Shown here in pieces: positions 1 to 10,146 of a stretch of DNA of 64,000 nucleotides (its first letter is position 1; each line of letters starts with the position of its first letter). Under the pieces are notes generated by a model. That model searched no databases. It was not told the DNA's origin and was given only the letters and a program-made list of their open reading frames with translations. The stretch is from contig NZ_JACVMU010000010.1 in NCBI RefSeq assembly GCF_014529985.1, forward strand, positions 1-64,000, read 5' to 3'. The position numbers and the translations under genes were made by a program. Origin of the DNA: Leucobacter sp. cx-42 (GTDB lineage Bacteria > Actinomycetota > Actinomycetes > Actinomycetales > Microbacteriaceae).

Positions 1-1390
<1,390 letters not shown>

Positions 1391-1523
1391 TTCTGAAAAT
1401 TGGTAAGAATGCCCCCCCTCAATGAACCCTAAAACCCCAGGGAAAAATAGTCCAGTTTCCTGTGGATGGTGACCAATTCTGTACTGGGTGAGTGCTCGAT
1501 ACTTTGATCCGGTGCAGACAAAA

Positions 1524-1551
1524 GTGCCCGGCTCCAAACGGAACCGGGCAC
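1524..1551 (-). terminator. Intrinsic terminator after fprA
   Basis: Inverted repeat GTGCCCGGCTCC / GGAACCGGGCAC with a 4-base loop. Read on the minus strand it is followed by TTTTG. It lies 32 bases after the fprA stop codon. Confidence 0.7.
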
Positions 1552-1582
1552 CTCAGTCAGCGAGCGCTACGCGCCAAACACG

Positions 1583-2959
1583 TTACTCACCGCGCGAAAT
1601 GTTGGTCATTTCATCGCGAGGAACCACCTTGATACGGGTACGGCCCGCAGCCTCTCCGAGCGCAAGCTCGTGAGCGTCAAGGCGGTGCCAGCCATCAATG
1701 GTTGTATAGGGGACGTTACGCGACTCAAGCAGGGCAGGGATCGCCTCGGTGTCGGTCGCCTCGGGCGACCACAGGTTTGCCTGATCCGCGATCAGGCATT
1801 CGAGGGTCTCCATAGCGTCGGACTTCGTATGGCCGATGAGACCAATCGGGCCACGCTTGATCCAGCCGGTCGCGTAGACGCCGGGAATCTGCTCACCGGT
1901 GGTGTCGAGGACACGACCCTTGTCATTGGGAATGACACCGCGCTCTTCGCTGAAGGGGATCTCGTCGAGCGGCGAACCGAAGTAGCCAATCGCGCGGTAC
2001 AGCGACTGCATCGGGATGGTTTCGAACTCGCCGGTGTCGATGACTCCGCCGTTGCCGTCGGGTGCGGTGCGCTCAATCTTGAGGCCGGTGACGCGGCCTT
2101 CCTCGGTGACGACCGCGACGGGCTTCGACCAGAAGTGCATGTGCAGACGGCGCGATGCGGGAGCGACGTCGCCGGCCTCGCGTTCCTTCTGCTCAGCGCG
2201 CCACTTGTCCATGATGCGGGTCATCACAACGACCTGCTTGTTCTTCATGAGCGTCTCGTCTGCGTAGGCGTCTTCGCGATCGAAGTCTGCCTCGTTGATG
2301 ACCATGTCGACGTCGCGAACCTCGCCGAGCTCGCGGAGCTCGAGCGGCGTGAACTTCACGTACTTGGGGCCGCGGCGACCGAACAGGTGGAGTTCCTGGA
2401 TCGGGCTTGCCTTGAGACCCTCGTACACGTTGTCGGGAATCTCAGTCGGCAGCAGGTCATCTGCGTGCTTAATGAGCATGCGTGAGACGTCGAGCGCAAC
2501 GTTGCCGTTACCGATAACGCCAACGCTCTGCGCTTCGAGGGGCCAGGTGCGGGGCACGTCGGGGTGACCGTCAAACCAGCTCACGAAGTCAGCTGCGCCG
2601 TAAGAACCTTCAGCGTCGATACCCGGGATGTTGAGATTTGCATCGCGGATCGCGCCGGTCGAGAAGATGACCGCGTTGTAGTGCTTCTTCAGGTCGTCGA
2701 GGGTGACGTCAACGCCGTAGCGGACATTGCCGAAGTAGCGAATCGCACCCGAGTCGAGCACGTCGCGGAGCGCGGTGATGATGCCCTTGATACGGGGGTG
2801 ATCGGGCGAGACACCGTAACGGACAAGGCCGTAGGGTGCGGGGAGCTGCTCAAACAGGTCCACCTCGACATCGAAGTCGCGCTCGGCCTTCAGCAGCAGG
2901 TCTGCCGCGTAAATTCCTGCGGGACCCGCGCCAACAATTGCAACACGCATCTTTTCCAT
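1583..2959 (-). CDS. fprA: FAD-dependent ferredoxin-NADP+ reductase (FprA/adrenodoxin reductase type)
   Basis: This 458-residue flavoprotein should move electrons between NADPH and a ferredoxin. It shows the N-terminal FAD Rossmann motif VAIVGAGPAGIYAA (residues 6-19), the conserved APYGLVRYGVSPDH segment, and a second nucleotide motif VIGNGNVALDVSR (about 148-160) for NADPH. The conserved GWIKRGPIGLIGHTK segment lies near residue 370. Length and motif order match actinobacterial FprA and mitochondrial adrenodoxin reductase. It starts 6 bases after the polyprenyl synthase stop, so it is the third gene of a menG-polyprenyl synthase-fprA operon; GAGAGGGA lies upstream of the start. A partner ferredoxin is not in the window. 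Its position next to quinone genes suggests, but does not show, a role in quinone or redox metabolism. Confidence 0.9.
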   Translation of the reverse strand: MEKMRVAIVGAGPAGIYAADLLLKAERDFDVEVDLFEQLPAPYGLVRYGVSPDHPRIKGIITALRDVLDSGAIRYFGNVRYGVDVTLDDLKKHYNAVIFSTGAIRDANLNIPGIDAEGSYGAADFVSWFDGHPDVPRTWPLEAQSVGVIGNGNVALDVSRMLIKHADDLLPTEIPDNVYEGLKASPIQELHLFGRRGPKYVKFTPLELRELGEVRDVDMVINEADFDREDAYADETLMKNKQVVVMTRIMDKWRAEQKEREAGDVAPASRRLHMHFWSKPVAVVTEEGRVTGLKIERTAPDGNGGVIDTGEFETIPMQSLYRAIGYFGSPLDEIPFSEERGVIPNDKGRVLDTTGEQIPGVYATGWIKRGPIGLIGHTKSDAMETLECLIADQANLWSPEATDTEAIPALLESRNVPYTTIDGWHRLDAHELALGEAAGRTRIKVVPRDEMTNISRGE

Positions 2960-2965
2960 AGGTAC

Positions 2966-4024
2966 TTATCCCTCTCGGGTCACGATCGCATCGGCGAGCT
3001 CCACGAGCGCCTGCTTCACGGCAGACTTCGGGAGCACGTCGAGTGCGGTGACAGCATCGTTTGCCCACTTGCGGGCGGTAGCTTCGGTTTCCAGCGTGAC
3101 CTCGTGGTTGCGGAGTGCCTCAACCTCGGGGTCCAGAACTGCGGGATCCGCGCCACCGGCAATCGCTTCGACACCTGCGTCGATGCGCTGCAAGAGAGCC
3201 GCGTCAGCTTCATTGCCCTGTGCCGCGCGCTCGCGCAGCAGCAGCAGGGGCAGGGTGACTACGCCCGCGCGAAGGTCGGTACCAGCGCGCTTGCCGGTCT
3301 GTTCCTTCTTCGGGGAAAGATCGATGACGTCGTCGATGAGCTGGAAGGCGACGCCGATCCGCTCACCATACTCAGTGACTGCCTCAATGACCTCGGTGCT
3401 TGCGCCGCCGAACATTGCGCCCATGCGCGCAGCGGTCGAGATGAGGGCACCGGTCTTATCTGCAAGCACCTGGATGTAGTGCGCGATCTCGTCGTCCTCC
3501 GGCTGCGGGCCGACGGTCTCATGGAGCTGGCCAAGGCAGAGGCGCTCGAAGGTGCGCGCCTGCAGCAGAATCGCGTCTTCGCCCATGCCAGACACGAGCG
3601 TCGAAGCACGCGCAAACAGCAAGTCGCCCGCGAGGATCGCGACCGAGTTCGACCAGACGATCTGTGCTGCGGGGACACCACGGCGAAGCTTTGCATCGTC
3701 CATGACATCGTCGTGGTAGAGCGATGCGAGATGCGTCATTTCCACGGCCTGCGCAGCGCGGCGTACGAGCTCGTTCGGGCCATCGCCCAGCTGGCTTGCA
3801 AGCACAGTAAGAACGGGTCGGATCCGCTTGCCGCCTGCCTCAGAAAGGTAGCGCGCGGGTGCGTCTGCGATGGGCGACGCAAAGGTGAGGTGCTCGTTCA
3901 GGCCGACCTCGATGAGGTCGAGCTGCTCGCGCATCTTCTTCTCGAAGCGGCGCTCGTGCGCGCTCCGGAACATGCGCATCGGCAGCGCCTGAGTAGTCGT
4001 GTCAGCGACGATCGGATCGGTCAC
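2966..4024 (-). CDS. Long-chain polyprenyl diphosphate synthase
   Basis: This 352-residue trans-prenyltransferase should condense isopentenyl diphosphate units to build the menaquinone side chain. Both aspartate-rich motifs are present: DDVMD at residues 105-109 and LIDDVID near residue 230. GGKRIRP (64-70) binds isopentenyl diphosphate. The residue five places before the first motif is Ala, a small side chain that in this family allows long products. Microbacteriaceae typically carry long menaquinones (MK-10 and longer), so a C50-C55 product is reasonable (inference). It begins with GTG overlapping the menG stop codon by 4 bases (GTGA), with GGAG upstream, so it is translationally coupled to menG. 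A heptaprenyl-type enzyme cannot be excluded. Confidence 0.9.
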   Translation of the reverse strand: MTDPIVADTTTQALPMRMFRSAHERRFEKKMREQLDLIEVGLNEHLTFASPIADAPARYLSEAGGKRIRPVLTVLASQLGDGPNELVRRAAQAVEMTHLASLYHDDVMDDAKLRRGVPAAQIVWSNSVAILAGDLLFARASTLVSGMGEDAILLQARTFERLCLGQLHETVGPQPEDDEIAHYIQVLADKTGALISTAARMGAMFGGASTEVIEAVTEYGERIGVAFQLIDDVIDLSPKKEQTGKRAGTDLRAGVVTLPLLLLRERAAQGNEADAALLQRIDAGVEAIAGGADPAVLDPEVEALRNHEVTLETEATARKWANDAVTALDVLPKSAVKQALVELADAIVTREG

Positions 4025-4770
4025 TCTGCATCTCCAGACTCGGGGCTCTCGGTGGGCGCCTCAGCCGGCACGAAGCCGCGGTGAAGCGCGACGATACCGA
4101 AGGTGAGGTTGCGGTAGCCAACGCGTTCGAGGCCGGCCTCGCGGAGCCACTTCGCGAGATCCTCCTGCGTGGGCCACTGCTCGATCGACTCGTTGAGGTA
4201 CTCATACGCAGCTGCAGCGCTGCGGTTAATGAGACCCGCAACGCGGGGCAGAATCTGACGACCGTAAATGCCATAACCCAGGCGGATGAGACCGTTGGTT
4301 GGGCGCGAGAACTCGGCAATCACGATGCGGCCGCCCGGCTTCACTACGCGGGTCATCTCAGCGATGGCCTTCTTCGGGTCTTGTACGTTACGGAGACCGT
4401 ACGAAATGGTCGCCGCGTCGAACGAGTTGTCTTCGAATGGAAGATCAGTCGCGTCTGCCCACTGGAACTCGATGCGCTCGTTGCCAGCCTGGCGGCGGCG
4501 GCCCTCTGCGAGCATGCCCTCAGAAAAGTCAGCTGCGACGACGTGTGCACCGCGCGCGGCGAAAGATGCCGAAGAAGTACCGGTGCCTGCAGCAAGATCG
4601 AGCAGACGCATGCCGGTGTGCGGCGCAACCGCTTCCGTCGTCATGTGGCGCCAATAGCGGTCACTGCCGAACGTCAAAACATCGTTAATGAGGTCATACT
4701 TCGTGGAGACGTCATCAAACATTGCGGAGACGTCTGCGGCGGCCTTGGTCGCGGTATCTGGGCGAGTCAC
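4021..4770 (-). CDS. menG: Demethylmenaquinone methyltransferase
   Basis: This 249-residue class I SAM methyltransferase performs the last step of menaquinone synthesis, C-methylation of demethylmenaquinone. The glycine-rich SAM motif LLDLAAGTGT is at about residues 56-65. YDLINDVLTFGSDRYWR near residues 25-41 and ISYGLRNVQD are UbiE/MenG family signatures. The start is GTG at 4768-4770. A TAGCAT hexamer lies exactly 6 bases upstream with no room for a ribosome site, so the transcript is probably leaderless. It is the first gene of the operon menG-polyprenyl synthase-fprA and is divergent from menF. Confidence 0.93.
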   Translation of the reverse strand: MTRPDTATKAAADVSAMFDDVSTKYDLINDVLTFGSDRYWRHMTTEAVAPHTGMRLLDLAAGTGTSSASFAARGAHVVAADFSEGMLAEGRRRQAGNERIEFQWADATDLPFEDNSFDAATISYGLRNVQDPKKAIAEMTRVVKPGGRIVIAEFSRPTNGLIRLGYGIYGRQILPRVAGLINRSAAAAYEYLNESIEQWPTQEDLAKWLREAGLERVGYRNLTFGIVALHRGFVPAEAPTESPESGDAE

Positions 4771-4776
4771 CCCACC

Positions 4777-4782
4777 ATGCTA
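4777..4782 (-). promoter_or_regulatory. -10 element of leaderless menG
   Basis: TAGCAT on the minus strand, 6 bases before the GTG start of menG. Confidence 0.5.
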
Positions 4783-4857
4783 GCCCGTTCCACTGACATG
4801 AACTCTCATATAGTGGTGCACTTGCAGCGCGCCTCAAACTTTCCCAGTCGACCGCGC

Positions 4858-4863
4858 TAGATT
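4858..4863 (+). promoter_or_regulatory. -10 element of leaderless menF
   Basis: TAGATT, 6 bases before the GTG at 4870. It shares the 99-bp divergent spacer with the menG promoter. Confidence 0.5.
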
Positions 4864-4869
4864 AGTTGT

Positions 4870-6216
4870 GTGTCTGAGTCGTCTGTCCCGCAGCTTCGCT
4901 CGGTGACGCGACCGTTGCTCACAGACGGCGAGCTGCCTGAGTTGTTGGCATTCGCTGACCCGCAGCAGCCCCTGTACTGGAACCGCGGTGACCGCGGAGC
5001 CGTGGGAATTGGTGAGGCGATCCGCCTCGAATTCAGCGGTGCCCACAGGTTCACCGAGGCCTCGCGCATGTGGCGGCGGATCGCAGCTGCCGCCACCGTG
5101 GAAAACCCGGTTGGCCTGCCCGGCACTGGACTGCTGGCGTTTGGCACGTTCACGTTCGACGCGCGCAGCGAACACGTAAGCGTACTGATTGTGCCGCGGA
5201 CGATCATCGGGCGATCCGGTGACCAGATGTGGCGCACCGAGGTGAGCGTTACTGACGCTGGCGCTGCTGCTGACGCTGTTGTTGGCGCAGTCGTGCCCGT
5301 GAGCAACGCTGAAATTCCGGTCGCGACGCCGTTTGCAGCGTGGGACGCCATCGATCTCGCCTCCCCCGAAACGTTTGCTACTGCTTCGGGCTGCACCGCG
5401 CAGTCCCCCGGCACCATTGCCGGATACACCGCGGGTGTCGTTGAGTCTGTGCGCCGCATCGATGCTGGCGATCTGGAGAAGGTCGTGCTTTCGCGGCAGT
5501 TGGAGGGGCGGATCGCGGCAGACGCCGACATCCGGACGCCCCTCGCGCGACTGAGCGCCGAATACCTAAACTGCTGGACCTTCGCCATTGATGGACTTGT
5601 CGGATCGAGCCCAGAGACGCTCGCACGCGTCATCGACGGCAAATTTGAGGCTCGCGTGCTTGCCGGCACGCGTCCCCGCACGGGTCTTGATGCGGTTGCC
5701 GATGAGGCAGTTCGTGCAGAACTCCTCGCGAGCGACAAAGACCAGCACGAGCACGCCTTTGCCGCGCAGAGCGTGGTGACGACGTTGAGTCCCCATCTCA
5801 CCGACCTCACCACGAGCGAGGAACCTTTCGCGCTCCAACTGCCAAACGTGTGGCACCTCGCAACCGACGTACGCGCGCAGCTCGCAGAGGATGTGACGAC
5901 GCTGGAGCTGGTTGCTGCGATGCACCCGACGGCAGCGATCGGCGGCACCCCGACGATTGAGGCTGTCGAGGTCATTCATGAGCTCGAGCCGTTTGATCGT
6001 GGTCGCTATTCTGGCGCGGTCGGCTGGATTGATGGCAACGGCGACGGTGAGTGGGTTATCGCGCTCCGTTGTGCACAGATCGGCGGCCCCGTTGACGGCA
6101 CCCGGTCGATCGTGGCGAGTGCCGGCGGCGGACTCGTCGCAGGCTCAGACCCCGAGCACGAACTACTTGAGACCGTCTCGAAGTTCCGGCCAATTACGAC
6201 GGCGTTCGGCGCCTAG
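4870..6216 (+). CDS. menF: Isochorismate synthase
   Basis: This 448-residue chorismate-binding enzyme should convert chorismate to isochorismate, the entry step of menaquinone synthesis. The C-terminal half has the family signatures: LEKVVLSRQ near residue 198, HPTAAIGGTPT near 353, and a final SAGGGLVAGSDPEHELLET. Length fits MenF/EntC/DhbC enzymes. No siderophore genes are nearby and menD lies opposite, so the menaquinone role is favoured over salicylate or siderophore synthesis. The start is GTG at 4870 with TAGATT 6 bases upstream and no ribosome site, consistent with a leaderless mRNA. It converges with menD, with only 22 bases between stop codons. Confidence 0.9.
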   Translation: MSESSVPQLRSVTRPLLTDGELPELLAFADPQQPLYWNRGDRGAVGIGEAIRLEFSGAHRFTEASRMWRRIAAAATVENPVGLPGTGLLAFGTFTFDARSEHVSVLIVPRTIIGRSGDQMWRTEVSVTDAGAAADAVVGAVVPVSNAEIPVATPFAAWDAIDLASPETFATASGCTAQSPGTIAGYTAGVVESVRRIDAGDLEKVVLSRQLEGRIAADADIRTPLARLSAEYLNCWTFAIDGLVGSSPETLARVIDGKFEARVLAGTRPRTGLDAVADEAVRAELLASDKDQHEHAFAAQSVVTTLSPHLTDLTTSEEPFALQLPNVWHLATDVRAQLAEDVTTLELVAAMHPTAAIGGTPTIEAVEVIHELEPFDRGRYSGAVGWIDGNGDGEWVIALRCAQIGGPVDGTRSIVASAGGGLVAGSDPEHELLETVSKFRPITTAFGA

Positions 6217-6238
6217 CGGCAGCCGCCACCGACGCCAG

Positions 6239-7963
6239 TTAGCGCGCGAGCGCGACCTCAATGAACGTTCGGTCCGTAACCGTCTCTGCGAGCGCCTCTT
6301 CAAGTTGCTGCTGCGTTTCGACGAGGATGTGCTGCCAGCCTGCTGCCGTTGCGAGGGCCGCGATGTTCACTGTCTGCGGCGTGAACATGACGCGCTCGTA
6401 GGCTGATCGCTCAGCTGAACTGGCAACCTCGAGGCCATCAAAGATCGTGCCGCCACCGTCATTGCCGAGGATGATCTGCATGCGAGGAACCTGCTCTCCC
6501 GCTGGCGCGAAGAGCGAGGTCGCATCATGCAACAGTGCAACGTCGCCAATGAGCAACCGCGTCACGCTGTCTGGGATTACAGACTGGCTCGCGAAGGCAA
6601 TGCCCGCGGCGGTCGCAATCGTCCCGTCGATGCCAGCAAGACCGCGGTTCGAACGCACATCAACCGTGCGCGGTGCTGCGACCCCGTCGAGTACGCGCAC
6701 GAGGCGAGAGGCTGCAAGCATGAGGCGATCTGTCGGTGCCGTGGAGTTCCACACCGCTGCAACAAGTGAGCGACGCGACGGCGCAGCGCCCGCGGCGATG
6801 GCGGGAACGGCTACTGCGTGGGCACGATCCGCCGACTGCCACGCAGCAAGCCAACTCGCGTTGGTCGCACGGTCGTAGCCGGGGGCGACGCGAGCGTGGC
6901 GCACGATGCGCGCCGAGCGCGCTGGATCGTAGTGATCAGTATCAACGTGCGGATCAACGACGATCGTCTCGACGTCAGCGCGGCCAACGAGCGCGCCAAT
7001 CTGGCGCGTGAGCGTTGGGTGGCCGAATACGATTGCGCGGTTGACGGTTCCGCCGAGGGCGGGCTGGTCGATCAGCACTGCATAGGCGGTGATCGCTTCG
7101 TCACCTTCACGGCAGCCGCTCACCACCTCACCGAGGAGCGGGAGCCCTGCGGCACGAGCAAAGTCGGTTGCCTCGGTGCCTGCTGCTGCGCCAGCGATGA
7201 CCACGGTGCGCGCATCGGCAACAGCATCTGCATCATGCTCGGACTCGAGCGTAAAGGTGTTGATCGTCGCGGTGCCGAACGCTGCTGCTGCGACGTTGCC
7301 TGCTTCTAGGGCGCGGATCGTGCGGGCCTCCGCACCCTCCTCAGCCGCGGCGGCGAAGCCACCGGCGATCATCGCCTCGAAGCCTGCCGTGCCTGAGAGC
7401 GGCTCACGGAACTGCAGGTTCAACTGCACCGGACCGGCGGGTTGACCGCCGGCACGACCGAGCGCTGCCGCGAATGCGTCGCGCGCGAGCTCATCAGGGT
7501 CTTCTGCGTGCTGCGATTCTGGCGGTGCGACATCGCGCGAGAGTCGGGCCGCTGCGCCGAACATGTCGTACTGGAGCGTGGTCTGGCTTGCGCGGGTGCC
7601 GCGCTTGTCTGCTGGGCGATCCGCGCTCAGGGCGATGAATGGGACGCGGCCCTCGTGCGCCTCGAGCGCGGCGGGCGCGAGGTTGGCGACCGCGGTTCCA
7701 CTCGTCACGACCACGGGGGCCGGGAGCCCGGTCTCACGAGAAAGACCGAGTGCGAAGAAGGCTGCTGCCCGCTCGTCATGACGTACGTGGAGGCGGATCG
7801 CGCCAGCCCGTTCTGCATCAGCTGCTGCAAGCGCGAGCGCCTGCGAACGGGAGCCAGGGCAGACAACGATGTCTTGCACGCCGCGGCGAATCAGGCCTGC
7901 GAGGAGTTCAACAGCAAAGATCGAAGCGGGAGCGGGCGCGGCGGGCGCGGAACCTGCGCTCAT
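6239..7963 (-). CDS. menD: 2-succinyl-5-enolpyruvyl-6-hydroxy-3-cyclohexene-1-carboxylate synthase
   Basis: This 574-residue thiamine-diphosphate enzyme joins isochorismate and 2-oxoglutarate in menaquinone synthesis. The N-terminal domain carries VCPGSRSQALALA (residues 34-46) and the segment LSADRPADKRGTRASQTTLQ, both typical of MenD. The C-terminal ThDP-binding stretch includes LLIGDVALLHD and IILGNDGGGTIFDGLE. The ATG at 7961-7963 overlaps the stop of the upstream small membrane protein gene by 4 bases (ATGA), and no good ribosome site is visible, so translation is probably coupled. Menaquinone synthesis is the only known role of the family. Confidence 0.93.
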   Translation of the reverse strand: MSAGSAPAAPAPASIFAVELLAGLIRRGVQDIVVCPGSRSQALALAAADAERAGAIRLHVRHDERAAAFFALGLSRETGLPAPVVVTSGTAVANLAPAALEAHEGRVPFIALSADRPADKRGTRASQTTLQYDMFGAAARLSRDVAPPESQHAEDPDELARDAFAAALGRAGGQPAGPVQLNLQFREPLSGTAGFEAMIAGGFAAAAEEGAEARTIRALEAGNVAAAAFGTATINTFTLESEHDADAVADARTVVIAGAAAGTEATDFARAAGLPLLGEVVSGCREGDEAITAYAVLIDQPALGGTVNRAIVFGHPTLTRQIGALVGRADVETIVVDPHVDTDHYDPARSARIVRHARVAPGYDRATNASWLAAWQSADRAHAVAVPAIAAGAAPSRRSLVAAVWNSTAPTDRLMLAASRLVRVLDGVAAPRTVDVRSNRGLAGIDGTIATAAGIAFASQSVIPDSVTRLLIGDVALLHDATSLFAPAGEQVPRMQIILGNDGGGTIFDGLEVASSAERSAYERVMFTPQTVNIAALATAAGWQHILVETQQQLEEALAETVTDRTFIEVALAR

Positions 7964-8445
7964 GAACGACGCGAACCATTCTCGGGGTCAGCATTGTCAG
8001 CCGAGTCCTTGGGGTTCTCGCCAGCTCCCGACTGCGGCTTCGGCTCTGACGCCGGCTTCGCGTCGTCGCTCGGCGCAGTGCTCTTCTGCGCATCGTGTGA
8101 GTGGTCAGTGTGATCAGTCGCACCCTCACCGGGGAACACCTCGTTGTCGAGCGCACGGAGCTGCGCCTCAAGGTCGTTCAGCACGCTCTTCTCCTGCTCG
8201 GAGAGTGCTGGGCCAGTGAAGCGCGGGTCGTCGTCAGGCGCCAAGACCTGTGCCTGAGCCGTCTTGCCCTTGCCGACGAGCAGCCAGAGCACCGCACCGA
8301 TCACGGGGAGGAGCACGATCAAGATGATCCACACTGGCTTCGCGACGCCGCGGGCGCGCTTGGCATCGGTCATCGCCGCATCAACCAATGCGAAGAGTGT
8401 GAATGCAACGGCGAGTACGACGCCTACGATCAAGAACCGAACCAT
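7960..8445 (-). CDS. Small membrane protein with PLD-nuclease N-terminal-type domain
   Basis: A 161-residue protein with two transmembrane helices (about residues 3-24 and 41-59) separated by a short basic loop, DAKRARGVAKPVW. This is the layout of the PLDc_N domain, which here stands alone without phospholipase catalytic motifs. The remaining 100 residues are hydrophilic and charged, rich in Asp, His, Ser and Pro, and end in NGSRRS. It is first in a two-gene operon with menD, which it overlaps by 4 bases. The biochemical role is unknown; membrane placement beside quinone genes is the only clue. TAGCAT lies 6 bases before the ATG, so the operon mRNA is probably leaderless. Confidence 0.8.
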   Translation of the reverse strand: MVRFLIVGVVLAVAFTLFALVDAAMTDAKRARGVAKPVWIILIVLLPVIGAVLWLLVGKGKTAQAQVLAPDDDPRFTGPALSEQEKSVLNDLEAQLRALDNEVFPGEGATDHTDHSHDAQKSTAPSDDAKPASEPKPQSGAGENPKDSADNADPENGSRRS

Positions 8446-8451
8446 GACCCC

Positions 8452-8457
8452 ATGCTA
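8452..8457 (-). promoter_or_regulatory. -10 element of leaderless PLDc_N-menD operon
   Basis: TAGCAT on the minus strand, 6 bases before the ATG at 8445; the same hexamer and spacing as menG. Confidence 0.5.
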
Positions 8458-8547
8458 CTCGGGTGTGCTGGGCGATGTCCGAGCAAACTACGCGCCTGTG
8501 GATAGGCGATTTCCGCTGGCCTGAGGGTCGTCTTCAGCGTGCGCCGG

Positions 8548-8553
8548 TACACT
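8548..8553 (+). promoter_or_regulatory. -10 element of leaderless DUF4229 gene
   Basis: TACACT, 8 bases before the GTG at 8562. This spacing is slightly longer than in the other leaderless candidates. Confidence 0.4.
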
Positions 8554-8561
8554 TGCCGTTC

Positions 8562-8948
8562 GTGACCGAAAACCGTAGCAATCGCAAAGCATGGCTGACC
8601 TACACTCTCCTGCGCCTGGCGTTCTTCTTCGTCCCGCTGGTAGTGCTGTACCTCATTGGCCTTGGCCCATGGTGGTCAGCCGGATTCGCGACGCTGATTG
8701 GCGTCGCACTGTCGATTCTGCTCTTGTCGAAGCCGCGCGAGCAGGCATCCGAGAGCATCTACGACTGGCGCAACCGCGACCGCACCGCAGATGACATCGT
8801 TGAGGACGACATTCTCGACGAGCCGGGTTCGGCAGCGCCAGCTGCGGGGGCAGCGGACGTGGCTTCGGCTGAGGCTGCACCGGCGGCGGCTGAGGCAGAG
8901 CCCACGACTGAGGCCGATGCGCCTGAGGCGCCCGAAGCTCGCGCATAA
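8562..8948 (+). CDS. DUF4229 family small membrane protein
   Basis: I place the start at GTG 8562, giving 128 residues beginning MTENRSNRKAWLTYTLLRL. The frame is open further upstream to 8463, but that extension (RFHW-poor, Arg/Pro mix) does not look like protein. Two hydrophobic helices (about residues 11-30 and 36-54) are followed by PREQASESIYDWRNRDRTADD, which fits the actinobacterial DUF4229 family. An Ala/Glu/Pro-rich tail makes up the last 45 residues. No function is established for the family. It is divergent from the PLDc_N-menD operon and is followed by a strong terminator. Confidence 0.78.
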   Translation: MTENRSNRKAWLTYTLLRLAFFFVPLVVLYLIGLGPWWSAGFATLIGVALSILLLSKPREQASESIYDWRNRDRTADDIVEDDILDEPGSAAPAAGAADVASAEAAPAAAEAEPTTEADAPEAPEARA

Positions 8949-8963
8949 ACTTCAGAAGTACGG

Positions 8964-8998
8964 AAGGCGCCCGGTAGTGATTCACTACCGGGCGCCTT
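8964..8998. terminator. Strong intrinsic terminator between DUF4229 gene and menA
   Basis: Perfect 17-bp inverted repeat, AAGGCGCCCGGTAGTGA with its complement, followed by TTTTC on the plus strand. It lies between the convergent DUF4229 gene and menA. Confidence 0.9.
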
Positions 8999-9038
8999 TT
9001 CTCTCGCGGCCGTGCCGCGACGCAGTGCTCGCTACGCT

Positions 9039-9132
9039 CAACCCCTCGAGATGACCTCATTCTGCCGAGATCTGCCCTTTCTGACCGCAGAAACGGGTGA
9101 TCTCGGCAGAAACGGCCACGTTCGCGGGGTTG
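9039..9132. repeat. Nested palindromic intergenic repeat, copy 1
   Basis: The outer arms are CAACCCCTCGAGA and TTCGCGGGGTTG. The inner arms TTCTGCCGAGATC and GATCTCGGCAGAA are perfect complements. The centre is TTTCTGACCGCAGAAA. It lies between the 3' ends of the DUF4229 gene and menA. Confidence 0.8.
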
Positions 9133-9168
9133 GCTGTTCTAGGAGGCTGAGGCGGGGAAGCTCGCCGC

Positions 9169-10146
9169 TTAGAACCCGAAGGCGTAGCCGAGGCCGATGC
9201 CGTAGAACAGCGCAGCGAAGCTCGTGAGCTGCAGTACGAGGATGAGTTCCTTGGGAGTCTTCGCGGTGAGCACGATGATGATCGCGGGAACCACCAGTAC
9301 GAGTACGAAGAAGACGAACAGCATGCCCGGGTAGAAGATCAGGAAGATCGCGGGAACCAGCAATGGCAGTACTACGCACGCGATGAAGAGCGCCTTTGAC
9401 CAGCCTGCGCCGATCCGCACCGAGAGCGTGTTCTTGCCAGCAAGGCGGTCAGTCGGGATATCGCGAAGGTTATTTACGACCAGCACTGCGACCGCGAAGA
9501 GGCCGATACCGACACCAGCGAACCACGCTTCCTGCGGGATGATGTCGCTCTGCAGCCACACGGTTCCCACAGTTGCTACCAGGCCGAAGAAGATGAAGAC
9601 CATGATCTCGCCGAGACCCATGTAGCCGTACGGCTTCTTGCCACCGGTGTAGAACCAGGCGGCCACGATCGCGATGAGACCCACTGCGAGGAACCACCAG
9701 CGACCGCTGATGACGACCGCGGCAAGGCCAGCAACCGCCGACAGCCCGAAGAACACGAGCGCCGTGATGAGCACGTGCTTGGGATTGACGAGGCCAGATC
9801 CGGTCAGGCGAGCCGGGCCGACGCGATACTCGTCGGTGCCGCGCACGCCGTCCGAGTAGTCATTCGAGTAGTTCACACCGATCTGCAGGAACACTGCGAC
9901 CACGAGCGCGAGAATCGAAAGCGGCCAAGAGAACGCCTGCAGCATGTTCGCAATGCCTGCGCCCGCAACGACGGGCGCGACCGCGAGGGGCAGGGTGCGC
10001 AGACGCGCGCCACCGACCCAGTTGCGCCAGGTGATGCGGGGCGGAGCGCCCGCAGCAACCTGTCGCTCAGCCGCAGCGCGGGTTGCCGGGTTGCCGGACT
10101 TGAGCTTGTTCTGCGCCTGGTTCTGCGATTCGCGAGCCTGGTTCAT
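9169..10146 (-). CDS. menA: 1,4-dihydroxy-2-naphthoate polyprenyltransferase
   Basis: This 325-residue integral membrane UbiA-family enzyme should attach the polyprenyl chain to 1,4-dihydroxy-2-naphthoate. The first Asp-rich motif, NYSNDYSDGVRGTD, sits near residue 90, and VNNLRDIPTDRLAGK is the second (about 222-236). Both bind the Mg-diphosphate of the prenyl donor. Eight or nine hydrophobic helices follow a short hydrophilic N-terminus. I choose ATG 10146 rather than the longer frame to 10209. AGGAG lies 8 bases upstream, and the ATG overlaps the menE stop codon by 4 bases (ATGA), so menE-menA are translationally coupled. Confidence 0.93.
   Translation of the reverse strand: MNQARESQNQAQNKLKSGNPATRAAAERQVAAGAPPRITWRNWVGGARLRTLPLAVAPVVAGAGIANMLQAFSWPLSILALVVAVFLQIGVNYSNDYSDGVRGTDEYRVGPARLTGSGLVNPKHVLITALVFFGLSAVAGLAAVVISGRWWFLAVGLIAIVAAWFYTGGKKPYGYMGLGEIMVFIFFGLVATVGTVWLQSDIIPQEAWFAGVGIGLFAVAVLVVNNLRDIPTDRLAGKNTLSVRIGAGWSKALFIACVVLPLLVPAIFLIFYPGMLFVFFVLVLVVPAIIIVLTAKTPKELILVLQLTSFAALFYGIGLGYAFGF

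Noticed and set aside
1583-2959. The flavoprotein after the polyprenyl synthase gene as a menaquinone chain reductase.
   Set aside because: It has two Rossmann motifs and the adrenodoxin reductase signatures, not geranylgeranyl reductase motifs.
2564-4084. A 506-codon plus-strand frame opposite fprA and the polyprenyl synthase gene.
   Set aside because: Its translation has no recognisable domain and it lies exactly antisense to two strongly supported enzymes.
7960-8445. The PLDc_N protein as a phospholipase.
   Set aside because: It has only the two-helix N-terminal domain and no HKD catalytic motif.
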